A stretch of 9,834 nucleotides of DNA, from positions 1-9,834 of the forward strand of contig CAYMNU010000022.1 of assembly GCA_964391885.1 (NCBI GenBank), written 5' to 3'. The translations under genes were made by a program, and so were the position numbers. Shown here one piece after another: positions 1 through 5,546 of the stretch (its first letter is position 1; every line of letters starts with the position of its first letter). The DNA is from CAYMNU01 sp964391885 (GTDB taxonomy: Archaea > Altiarchaeota > Altiarchaeia > JAFGQM01). The notes under the pieces were generated by a model. The model had not been told where the DNA came from, did no database searches, and saw only the letters and a program-made list of their open reading frames with translations.

Positions 1-74
1 GGCGCTTGTGTTTGTGCGGCAGCAGCAGAAAGAAGAACAAGTAAAGCGACCAGGCAAACTGCCATTCCTTTCAT
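1..74 (-). CDS. Secreted or membrane protein, N-terminal signal peptide only (partial)
   Basis: An open frame on the minus strand starts with ATG at 74-72 and leaves the window at base 1, so only about 24 residues are visible. They begin MKGMAVCLVALLVLLSAAAA and continue with QTQA. This is a typical Sec signal peptide: one lysine, a hydrophobic core of about 15 residues, an alanine-rich end with a likely cleavage site, then polar residues. A perfect TTTATATA box lies 47 bases upstream on the same strand, which supports the start. There is no Shine-Dalgarno site. The mature protein is outside the window, so its function cannot be stated. The gene is divergent from the zinc-finger/EF-1 beta operon. 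Confidence 0.6.
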   Translation of the reverse strand, partial: MKGMAVCLVALLVLLSAAAAQTQA

Positions 75-120
75 TTTATTTCGGGTTTTTTTATTTAAGC
101 CATATTTTAAGCCCTTAAAC

Positions 121-128
121 TATATAAA
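121..128 (-). promoter_or_regulatory. TATA box for the leftward secreted-protein gene
   Basis: The minus strand reads TTTATATA, a perfect match to the archaeal TATA consensus TTTAWATA. Transcription would start about 25 bases further left, near 97, leaving a leader of roughly 23 bases before the ATG at 74. It is preceded on that strand by AAAGC, so the motif reads AAAGCTTTATATA, mirrored by AAAGCTTTTATA on the plus strand at 153-164. Confidence 0.5.
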
Positions 129-157
129 GCTTTAAGCCTCGCATCCGGCGGCAAAGC

Positions 158-165
158 TTTTATAC
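158..165 (+). promoter_or_regulatory. Possible TATA box, rightward
   Basis: The plus strand reads TTTTATAC after AAAGC, the mirror of the leftward promoter at 121-133. Transcription would begin near 187-190, giving a leader of almost 90 bases before the zinc-finger gene at 277, or a short transcript ending at the hairpin and T-run at 217-244. A second candidate box lies at 203-210, so which one serves the operon is open. Confidence 0.35.
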
Positions 166-202
166 CTCAAGCTACAAACTCTCCCGCTAGAATTATCCTA
201 AA

Positions 203-210
203 TTTATAAA
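203..210 (+). promoter_or_regulatory. Possible TATA box for the zinc-finger / EF-1 beta operon
   Basis: The plus strand reads TTTATAAA. Transcription from it would start near 232-238, within or just after the hairpin at 217-237, leaving a leader of about 40 bases. It competes with the candidate box at 158-165. Confidence 0.35.
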
Positions 211-216
211 AATCTG

Positions 217-244
217 CTCTTCATCTGCGATGAAGAGTCTTTTT
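217..244 (+). terminator. Perfect 9-bp hairpin followed by five T: terminator-like or operator
   Basis: CTCTTCATC (217-225) and GATGAAGAG (229-237) are exact inverted repeats around a 3-base loop TGC, followed by CTTTTT (239-244). The form is that of an intrinsic terminator or attenuator on the plus strand, yet no gene ends just before it. It could end a short leader or small RNA started from the box at 158-165, or be a dimeric regulator's site near the transcription start of the operon. Function is inferred from shape only. Confidence 0.4.
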
Positions 245-276
245 ATCTAACAAATTAGAAAGGAATCGCAATAAAA

Positions 277-429
277 ATGGCTGAAAAAACATGCTCGACG
301 TGCGGCGCCAAGGCCGTGACCATAGTAGAGTTCCCCTGCCCTGACTGCGGGGAAAAGATAACGCGCTGCTTCCACTGCAGGTCGATGAACAACCCCTACG
401 AGTGCAAGTGCGGATTCAAGGGGCCATAA
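277..429 (+). CDS. Eight-cysteine zinc-finger microprotein (HVO_2753 / DUF1610-like)
   Basis: A 50-residue protein, ATG 277 to TAA 427-429. It carries four cysteine pairs: C6-x2-C9, C21-x2-C24, C31-x2-C34 and C43-x-C45. This makes two treble-clef or ribbon zinc sites in a protein with little other core. The layout (CSTCG, CPDCG, CFHC, CKCG) matches the small archaeal zinc-finger proteins of the HVO_2753/DUF1610 type, often annotated as Zn-ribbon RNA-binding proteins; their biochemical role is poorly defined. The gene ends one base before the start of EF-1 beta, so the two are surely cotranscribed and probably translationally coupled, which suggests a role near translation. Weak purine stretch AGAAAGGA lies 13 or more bases before the ATG. 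Confidence 0.85.
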   Translation: MAEKTCSTCGAKAVTIVEFPCPDCGEKITRCFHCRSMNNPYECKCGFKGP

Positions 430-430
430 A

Positions 431-682
431 ATGGGCGACGTATTGTCATCGATAAAGGTCATGCCCACGGGGCCTGACACAGACCTGAAAAAGGTAGCAG
501 AGGAAATCCAAAAGCTCGAGCCCCACGCAATAGAGGAGAAGCCCGTAGCATTTGGCATAAAATGCCTCGAGGTGCAGTTCATCCGGCCAGACTCAGAGGG
601 CGGCACCGACGCTCTGGAAGAGAAAATACGCGCCATAGAAGGCGTGGAGAGCGCGGAAGTCACGGGCGTTACGTTACTATAA
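431..682 (+). CDS. ef1b: Translation elongation factor 1-beta (aEF1B)
   Basis: An 83-residue protein, the guanine-nucleotide exchange factor that recharges aEF1A with GTP during elongation; it acts in the cytoplasm. The N-terminus MGDVLSSIKVMPTGPDTDL, the central AFGIKCLEVQFI strand and the C-terminal IEGVESAEVTGV are family hallmarks of the small archaeal EF-1 beta, and the length is normal. The start ATG at 431 follows the zinc-finger stop by one base and has AAGGGG about 8 bases upstream, one of the few good Shine-Dalgarno-like sites in the window. The stop at 680-682 overlaps the stop of the convergent minus-strand gene by six bases. Confidence 0.95.
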   Translation: MGDVLSSIKVMPTGPDTDLKKVAEEIQKLEPHAIEEKPVAFGIKCLEVQFIRPDSEGGTDALEEKIRAIEGVESAEVTGVTLL

Positions 683-1372
683 ATCCGGGTTTTTTCTAAT
701 CCTCGGCAGCTCGATTTCTACGAAGCGGTCCAGCTGCCTGTCGAATGCCCTTTCATAAGGGCCCCTATACACCCTGACAGCCCCGTTTGTGCCGTCATGG
801 TAGAGCTGAAGTTGTTTGGGCATGTTCTCAGCGGCATTCCTCAGCCTCAAAATATGGAGCTCCCCAGGGCCCACCGGGCGTATCTCTCCGTTGAAATAAT
901 ACCTTGCATCCATATTCGCGCCGGGAGAAAGCTCGAGGCTTTCTGTCCTGACGCCTACGGCGATGTTTGCAAGGTGCTCGCCTCCCCTGTGCGTCGCGAC
1001 CATCCATAGGGGCAAGCGCCCGGTCTCAAAGGTCTTCGCATGCGCCCTTTCTCTTTCAGCCTCATCACTGGGGACTTGCCAAAGCTCATGCCTCAGGCCA
1101 TCGCGCTCGATGTGCTTCCCTTTGGCAAGAGTAAAGCCGATATCACGGGGGTGTGATATGGCATCCTGCAAAATTATTTTGGGATTGTGGTACATCCCGG
1201 AGCTGTGGGAGACTGCATCGGGATGTGCTTTTTCAAAAATCGGCAGCGGCTCGGCGGCCTTGTGCGAGACGCAGCCGGAACCAGCAAGCGCCGAGGACAA
1301 TACTATCCTCTGCATAACTCTTGCAGTGCGGCTTCCCGTTTTGGGGGCCTTGGGTGTCAGGGGCTTTCTCAT
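677..1372 (-). CDS. Unrecognised protein, possibly a lipoprotein
   Basis: 231 residues from ATG 1372 to TAG 677-679. I do not recognise the family. A basic N-terminus (residues 1-22) is followed by a short hydrophobic stretch IVLSSALAGSGC; C34 is the only cysteine, which suggests a lipobox-like site or a signal peptide. Starting instead at M20 (1315) would give a compact signal peptide MQRIVLSSALAGSGC, a reasonable alternative. The rest is soluble, charged and strand-rich, with a segment VAVGVRTESLELSPG-like in style (ANIAVGVRTESLELSPGA) and a very basic, Arg-rich C-terminus. It is the last gene of the AbrB / PIN-ATPase operon: its ATG comes one base after the ATPase stop. Its 3' end overlaps EF-1 beta by six bases. 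Confidence 0.6.
   Translation of the reverse strand: MRKPLTPKAPKTGSRTARVMQRIVLSSALAGSGCVSHKAAEPLPIFEKAHPDAVSHSSGMYHNPKIILQDAISHPRDIGFTLAKGKHIERDGLRHELWQVPSDEAERERAHAKTFETGRLPLWMVATHRGGEHLANIAVGVRTESLELSPGANMDARYYFNGEIRPVGPGELHILRLRNAAENMPKQLQLYHDGTNGAVRVYRGPYERAFDRQLDRFVEIELPRIRKNPDL
690..695 (+). terminator. T-run just after EF-1 beta
   Basis: Six consecutive T begin seven bases after the EF-1 beta stop codon, after a short GC-rich CCGGG. Archaeal RNA polymerase often terminates at such T-runs without a strong hairpin. The run lies inside the end of the convergent gene, so it is also coding on the other strand. Confidence 0.35.
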
Positions 1373-1373
1373 T

Positions 1374-3182
1374 TTAAAATGCGGGCTCGCAGCTTATTTC
1401 CTTTCCGGAGCTGATTGCCTGGCTCAGGCGCCGGCCGTTTTTCGTACCGCGCTTGATTACTACCTCGCCCTTCCTGTTGGCTATGGATGAGAACATGGCT
1501 TCCTTGTCTGCAAATAGCTTCAGGTACTGGCCGGCATTGTGCTTGCCGACGTCTATGCATATGTTTTTGCCCATGTTATGCACTTCCGGCCCGCTGCCGC
1601 CCAAGGGCATGACGTTTATGCTGACGCCAAATTCCCTCTCAATCCCGGTAATCGTCTGGCCGCCCCTGCCTATGAGCCGCTTCATGAACTTCTGCGGGAC
1701 AAAGACATTTACATTCTTCCCGACATTCTCGATTTCCGCCTCGGGAACATGGCCGAGTATCCTTTCTTCTAACCCTTCGCTTATCTTCGCGAACTCCTTG
1801 GCATGCTTGGCTGCGACCTGCTTGACCGGTATGACGACCACTTGTTCGCCGTAGGTATATATCTCATACTCAAGATCACCTGATTCAAAGTCTTTTACTT
1901 CCACAACAGGCCTCGCAAGGTCTGCCTCGGTCATGCCGGTTGGAGTCTTAACGCTCATGTTAAGGGTGTACACAGTGCTCACCTGGCCGGCCTTGATGAA
2001 CAAAAGGGTGTCCACGACCTGGGGTATTACTCCCAGCTCCACCTTGCCGACGAATCGCTGTATGGCGTCGATAGGCGCAGCGCCGTGCGCCACGCCCACC
2101 ATGCCCACGCCCGCAAGCCTCAGGTCTTCGAATATCACAAAATCATTGGCCTTCCTCAGCTCGTCATAGATGGTATAATCAGGCCTGACAAGAAGCAGTA
2201 TGTCGCCAGTGTTCTTCATGCTGCCGTCCAGGGGGCCATACTGCGTCACGCCGGGGGGCACCTGCAGGTCGCGCGGGTGCTCCATGGTCTTGACAGTTTT
2301 GCCCATAGACGTGTAGAACTCGGCAAGCGCCTGCGCGAATGTGGATTTGCCGGCCCCGGGTGGGCCCACAACCAAGACTCCTTCCGCCTTGCCCTCGAGC
2401 CTTTTCTTCAGTTTTTCAGAAAGGGGGTAATCCTTGAGATGAAGGGTTGTTATGGGCCTGACTGCGGTTATCTCGCTTGCCTCGGAAAATGGAAACTTTG
2501 TTATGACAATCCTGTAAGAGCCCATCTGTATCACAGTGCAGCCCTTGCGGTCTATTTCGATTAGGCCCCGCTCCCTCTGGGATTCTTCTATCAGCTCGTC
2601 GATAATCGCATCCAGCTCGCTTTTCTCGAGCGGCTTTTTGCCGACGGGAACCAGTTCCCATGCACCCGGCCTGCCCTTTTTCGCATAGGGCGGCACACCC
2701 TCCTTGAGGTGCACCGACATTGTGTTTTTGTCAAAGAAACCCTCCAGTGCCAGCTTATTTTTGGCCTCGGGGAGCGCAGGCTCGTAGTACTCGCAGGGTA
2801 TGTCATACACCCTTGCCACGCTTGCCTGGGTTTTGTCTGAGGTCACTAGGGTTGCATCGTTCTCGCGCGCGAGCTCGCGTATTATCTCGTCAATGCGGCC
2901 GAGGTGCGCTGACTTTATATCCTTGGATTCCAGGGCTTCGCCGACAAAAGAGAGTAAGATTTTCTTACTTTTGCTGAGACCCTGTAGCTGCTCCAGCTCC
3001 CGCAGGCCCTCTTTCCCGACGTTCCTGCCGGTATTGGCTTGATGCTCAAGCTCCTGCACGACCACCTTAGGTATAAGAACTTCCGTCTTCCCGTCTGCAT
3101 AGAATTCAGACACCCTGCCGTCGATTATTACGGATGTGTCGGCGATTATTCTTGCCGCATTGCCTTCGCGTTTACTTTTCAT
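1374..3182 (-). CDS. PIN-domain / T4SS-type ATPase / KH-domain protein (PINA-like)
   Basis: 602 residues from ATG 3182. Domains in order: PIN nuclease-like fold about 11-130 with acidic residues D15, D21, E44 and D116 (TSDKTQ); a linker; a secretion-type P-loop ATPase about 240-410 with Walker A GPPGAGKS at 273-280 and FEDLRLAG near 351; a KH domain about 490-545 with the G505-R-G-G508 loop for nucleic acid. This architecture is the archaeal COG1855 family; a Sulfolobus relative (PINA) is a hexameric ATPase reported to promote Holliday-junction branch migration with Hjc. The start at 3182 is chosen because it lies one base after the AbrB gene stop, has GAGAAG upstream and leads straight into the PIN core; the frame is open further upstream but that stretch lies within the AbrB gene. 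A copy of the window's repeated palindrome encodes residues 71-77 (KSKKILL). Confidence 0.9.
   Translation of the reverse strand: MKSKREGNAARIIADTSVIIDGRVSEFYADGKTEVLIPKVVVQELEHQANTGRNVGKEGLRELEQLQGLSKSKKILLSFVGEALESKDIKSAHLGRIDEIIRELARENDATLVTSDKTQASVARVYDIPCEYYEPALPEAKNKLALEGFFDKNTMSVHLKEGVPPYAKKGRPGAWELVPVGKKPLEKSELDAIIDELIEESQRERGLIEIDRKGCTVIQMGSYRIVITKFPFSEASEITAVRPITTLHLKDYPLSEKLKKRLEGKAEGVLVVGPPGAGKSTFAQALAEFYTSMGKTVKTMEHPRDLQVPPGVTQYGPLDGSMKNTGDILLLVRPDYTIYDELRKANDFVIFEDLRLAGVGMVGVAHGAAPIDAIQRFVGKVELGVIPQVVDTLLFIKAGQVSTVYTLNMSVKTPTGMTEADLARPVVEVKDFESGDLEYEIYTYGEQVVVIPVKQVAAKHAKEFAKISEGLEERILGHVPEAEIENVGKNVNVFVPQKFMKRLIGRGGQTITGIEREFGVSINVMPLGGSGPEVHNMGKNICIDVGKHNAGQYLKLFADKEAMFSSIANRKGEVVIKRGTKNGRRLSQAISSGKEISCEPAF
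2953..2970. repeat. Copy B of the repeated palindrome, inside the PIN-ATPase gene
   Basis: AGTAAGATTTTCTTACTT: 7-base arms AGTAAGA (2953-2959) and TCTTACT (2963-2969) around TTT. It matches copy A at 3453-3470 except for one central base, and the match runs on for three more bases (TTG) on the right. On the coding strand it supplies residues S72 to L77 of the ATPase, in a stretch between the PIN helices where the family usually has a variable, charged loop. Confidence 0.6.
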
Positions 3183-3183
3183 C

Positions 3184-3432
3184 TTATTTCTTCTCGGGAT
3201 ATAGAAGCTCCTCGAAGGTAAACCCATTGTCTTTTCGCGCTGCGGCAAGCTTCTTCCCGACCTTCTCATCTTCAAAGCCTATTTTCTTGATTACTAAAAG
3301 GTCGTCTATGCGGATGAGGCCCAGCGTGTCGCCTGATTTTATTTTCAGGCACTGGCGGAACTTCTTTGGTATTACCAGCTGGCCTCGCGATGATATTGTT
3401 GTTATGTCCTTGTCGTATTCCCTTGTTTCCAT
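3184..3432 (-). CDS. AbrB/MazE-like swapped-hairpin DNA-binding protein
   Basis: 82 residues from ATG 3432 to TAA 3186-3184. The N-terminal half (about 8-50) is a SpoVT/AbrB swapped-hairpin domain: ITTISSRGQLVIPKKFR followed by LKIKSGDTLGL and DDLLVIKK. These domains dimerise and bind palindromic DNA, either as transition-state-type regulators or as antitoxins of PIN (VapC) toxins. The C-terminal half is charged and helical, as in antitoxins that hold their partner. Its stop lies one base before the start of the PIN-domain ATPase, so the pair has the gene order of a VapBC module, although the PIN partner here is a large ATPase. A 19-bp palindrome upstream (3452-3470) is a good candidate site for autoregulation. 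Confidence 0.85.
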   Translation of the reverse strand: METREYDKDITTISSRGQLVIPKKFRQCLKIKSGDTLGLIRIDDLLVIKKIGFEDEKVGKKLAAARKDNGFTFEELLYPEKK

Positions 3433-3451
3433 TTTCAGAATATTATTTATT

Positions 3452-3470
3452 AAGTAAGAATTTCTTACTT
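3452..3470. repeat. Copy A of the repeated palindrome, upstream of the AbrB gene
   Basis: AAGTAAGAATTTCTTACTT: perfect 9-base arms (3452-3460 and 3462-3470) around one T, 20 bases upstream of the AbrB start codon. It lies close to where transcription would begin from the TATA-like element at 3484-3491, the usual place for an archaeal repressor site. Seventeen bases (3454-3470) recur exactly, inverted, inside nadC at 7803-7819. Confidence 0.7.
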
Positions 3471-3483
3471 TTGAAGCGAAAGG

Positions 3484-3491
3484 CTTAAAAG
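3484..3491. promoter_or_regulatory. TATA-like element between two divergent genes
   Basis: CTTAAAAG on the plus strand, CTTTTAAG on the minus strand, within the near-symmetric GGCTTAAAAGG. On the plus strand it would start transcription near 3515, just before the membrane-protein ATG at 3521 (very short leader). On the minus strand it would start near 3458, inside the palindrome at 3452-3470, ahead of the AbrB operon. Both uses are inferred from spacing. Confidence 0.4.
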
Positions 3492-3520
3492 GTTTTATTC
3501 AGCCGGCTTCAAAGACTGCT

Positions 3521-4387
3521 ATGGATAATCTCTTGCTCTCACTGTTGCAGGCAATTATTTTTTCAATTGTGCCGTTCATCACTTTGCTGGTAATATCATT
3601 TGTCTTCAGGGTATTTGCAAGGGAGGAGTTCCCAATGTGGATGGGTGTCTTTCTGGGCCTCGCTTTTGTGGGCGAGGAGATGACAGATATAGTAGGGGTG
3701 CCCTCTGCGGGCCTTGTGTTGAAGATTTTCTCTGTCATGATATTTTCCGCCTGGGCGATAAAGTTCGGGAATAGGTTCGCCAGCAAGCTGCCCAGCCATG
3801 AGCTGGGGCAGGGGGGTTATCACCTCCTAAGAAAAAGCATATCCAAGGTCAAAGGCAGGCGATTTGTAGAGATAGTCATGCCCAGATCGGCGGATATCGA
3901 GAACATCTACGGGAAAAAGCCCGTGTCCCTGGATATGAAGAAGGAAATCGGCGGCAAGAAGTTCGTACTGCCTGCGGATCTGCCTATTGAAATACTGGAG
4001 AAGAGGATAGTCCGCAGGCTTGTGACTGATTGGCGGATAGGGGATGCAATAGTCAAGCTGGACGGGAGAGGTAATGTCGTCAAGCTCGCTATTTCAGCCA
4101 AGAAGACCAGGATAAGCAACATCATACCCAAGGGCTGGGTGCTGTTTTCCTTCAGACCGGAGAGCATACCATTTGAGCTGGGTTATGGGGACAGTGTAGA
4201 TGTGGTGACCAAGACTTTCCTGGTAAAGGCCGTGGAGGTTCTTAACGTAGACAACGGCGTCATATCTACGATAATGAAGCCGAAGGACGCAGAGAAGCTT
4301 GCGGGCATGGTTGCGGATGGTATAAGGCCCTCTGTGATAGTTTATCCGCATATCAAAGCCAAATCAATCGGCAAGAAGATTTTGTGA
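3521..4387 (+). CDS. Membrane-anchored protein with CpaB/RcpC-like soluble domain (tentative)
   Basis: 288 residues, ATG 3521 to TGA 4385-4387. Hydrophobic segments at about 5-32, 38-52 and 62-82 give two to three membrane helices at the N-terminus. The remainder (about 110-288) is soluble. Within it, VLPADLP (149-155), IPKGWVLFSF (202-211), GYGDSVDVV (221-229) and a strand-strand-helix ending KPKDAEKLAGM (253-263) follow the order seen in SAF/RcpC domains of CpaB-type pilus assembly proteins (PxGMRAVSI, GDRVDV, TPEQAEKLAL). This likeness is my reading of motifs, not a database result; an RCK_C/TrkA-C-like or other small-molecule domain is the main alternative. The gene stands alone, divergent from the AbrB operon, with a very short leader. 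Confidence 0.75.
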   Translation: MDNLLLSLLQAIIFSIVPFITLLVISFVFRVFAREEFPMWMGVFLGLAFVGEEMTDIVGVPSAGLVLKIFSVMIFSAWAIKFGNRFASKLPSHELGQGGYHLLRKSISKVKGRRFVEIVMPRSADIENIYGKKPVSLDMKKEIGGKKFVLPADLPIEILEKRIVRRLVTDWRIGDAIVKLDGRGNVVKLAISAKKTRISNIIPKGWVLFSFRPESIPFELGYGDSVDVVTKTFLVKAVEVLNVDNGVISTIMKPKDAEKLAGMVADGIRPSVIVYPHIKAKSIGKKIL

Positions 4388-4403
4388 GTATTTTTCATAA
4401 AAG

Positions 4404-4423
4404 AGATATGCGGTATCATATCT
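4404..4423. promoter_or_regulatory. Inverted repeat upstream of HMG-CoA synthase
   Basis: AGATATG (4404-4410) and CATATCT (4417-4423) are exact 7-base inverted repeats with a 6-base spacer. It lies 16 to 19 bases downstream of the membrane-protein stop and just upstream of the likely TATA element of HMG-CoA synthase (4438-4446). It may be an operator for the mevalonate genes or an RNA hairpin at the end of the preceding transcript; no T-run follows, which disfavours a terminator. Confidence 0.35.
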
Positions 4424-4437
4424 ACCTTAAACTAGCC

Positions 4438-4446
4438 TTTTTTAAT
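4438..4446 (+). promoter_or_regulatory. TATA-like element for HMG-CoA synthase (leaderless)
   Basis: TTTTTTAAT centred about 25 bases before the ATG at 4467. With standard archaeal spacing the transcript would start at or next to the start codon, so the message is probably leaderless; no Shine-Dalgarno site is present. The match to the TATA consensus is only fair. Confidence 0.35.
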
Positions 4447-4466
4447 GGGATTTGTCTAACTAAACG

Positions 4467-5507
4467 ATGGTCGGCATCATAGGCTACGGCGGATACGTGC
4501 CCAGGTACAGGATTACATCCGATGAGATAGCCTCGGTCTGGAACGAGGACGGGAAGCGCATCAGGGAAGGCCTGCTCATAGACGAGAAGGCAGTCCCGGG
4601 CCCGGATGAGGACAGCGTCACCATAGGTGTAGAGGCAGCCAAGAACGCTGTAAAGGTCGCAGGGATAAACCCAGTCGACATAGGCTCAGTCTATATAGGC
4701 TCGGAATCGCTCCCTTACGCAGTCAAGTCCAGCTCGGCGATAATCGCAGAGGTGCTTGGAATAGTGCCCTACGCCATGTGTGCAGATTTGGAATTTGCCT
4801 GCAAGGCTGGAACGGCAGGGATGCAGATATGCATGGCCCTAGTAAAAAGCGGCATGGTCGATTACGGCATGGCTATAGGCGCAGATACCGCGCAGGGAAG
4901 GCCAAACGACGCCCTTGAATACAGTGCAGGAGCAGGAGGGGCTGCCTTCATATTGGGCAAAAAAAACACTATAGCAGATATAGATTACACATGCACTTTT
5001 ACTACCGATACTCCCGACTTCTGGAGGAAAGAGGGTGAAGAGTTCCCGAAGCACGCAGGGCGCTTCACCGGCGAGCCAGCGTACTTTAGGCACACCATGG
5101 GCTCAATCACAAAGCTTCTGGAGGACACGGGCCTAAGCGTCAATGATTTTGATTACTTTGTGCCCCACCAGCCAAACGGCAAATTCCCGCTAAGGCTGGC
5201 TAAGATGATAGGGATGCCCAAGGAGAAGGTCATGCCTGCTCTGCTGGTCACAAAGATAGGCAACACCTATTCCGCTGCTAGCCCGCTGGGTTTGGTTTCA
5301 GTACTGGACCAGGCAAAGCCCGGAGAGAGGATACTGATGGTGTCTTACGGCAGCGGCTCGGGGAGCGACGCTTTTGACATTAGGGTCACGGACGAGATAG
5401 TTGAGGCAAGGAAGAGGGGCGTGCCGATAAAGAAATACGTGGACAAAACAGAGTACATCTCTTACGGTGTCTACGCCAAATTCAGGAAGAAGATAAAAGG
5501 GATTTAA
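4467..5507 (+). CDS. Hydroxymethylglutaryl-CoA synthase, archaeal type
   Basis: 346 residues. It condenses acetoacetyl-CoA with acetyl-CoA to HMG-CoA, the second step of the mevalonate pathway to archaeal lipids. Visible family marks: N-terminal VGIIGYGGYVPRYRI, general-base glutamate in GSESLPYAVK (E80), catalytic cysteine in EFACKAGT (C112), histidine in FVPHQPNGKF (H234), and the C-terminal SYGSGSGSDAF. Length and start are normal for the archaeal branch. In archaea this enzyme forms a complex with acetoacetyl-CoA thiolase, held together by a DUF35 protein, so that acetoacetyl-CoA passes along a shared CoA site. Thiolase follows 39 bases downstream in the same frame; DUF35 lies 3 kb away at 8535. 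The same-frame gap has no further stop codon until the thiolase ATG. Confidence 0.96.
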   Translation: MVGIIGYGGYVPRYRITSDEIASVWNEDGKRIREGLLIDEKAVPGPDEDSVTIGVEAAKNAVKVAGINPVDIGSVYIGSESLPYAVKSSSAIIAEVLGIVPYAMCADLEFACKAGTAGMQICMALVKSGMVDYGMAIGADTAQGRPNDALEYSAGAGGAAFILGKKNTIADIDYTCTFTTDTPDFWRKEGEEFPKHAGRFTGEPAYFRHTMGSITKLLEDTGLSVNDFDYFVPHQPNGKFPLRLAKMIGMPKEKVMPALLVTKIGNTYSAASPLGLVSVLDQAKPGERILMVSYGSGSGSDAFDIRVTDEIVEARKRGVPIKKYVDKTEYISYGVYAKFRKKIKGI

Positions 5508-5512
5508 GGAAA

Positions 5513-5540
5513 CAAGACTCAAAACTGGGAACTCAAGACT
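5513..5540 (+). repeat. Tandem 7-base units (CAAGACT-like) before the thiolase start
   Basis: Four adjacent 7-base units at 5513-5519, 5520-5526, 5527-5533 and 5534-5540. The first and last are exactly CAAGACT; the second differs at one base (CAAAACT); the third is more diverged (GGGAACT) but keeps the final ACT. Only TATAAG separates the array from the ATG at 5547. The array fills nearly all of the gap after the HMG-CoA synthase stop. A related array precedes DUF35 at 8497-8531. A unit of seven bases excludes a coding explanation. Confidence 0.65.
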
Positions 5541-5546
5541 TATAAG

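Noticed and set aside
247..663. Long open frame on the minus strand opposite the zinc-finger and EF-1 beta genes
   Set aside because: It is antisense to two clearly recognised proteins and its translation is low-complexity with no family marks.
963..1490. Plus-strand open frame across the end of the PIN-ATPase operon
   Set aside because: It lies opposite the ATPase and lipoprotein-like genes, is cysteine- and serine-rich in a shadow-frame way, and matches nothing.
3183..3275. Extension of the PIN-ATPase upstream of M at 3182
   Set aside because: The extra 31 residues overlap the AbrB gene in another frame, and the PIN core begins right after M at 3182, which lies one base past the AbrB stop.
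3521..4387. Assignment as a TrkA/RCK potassium channel subunit
   Set aside because: No channel selectivity motif (TVGYG-like) and no Rossmann-type RCK_N glycine motif is present; only the general layout of membrane part plus soluble part is similar.
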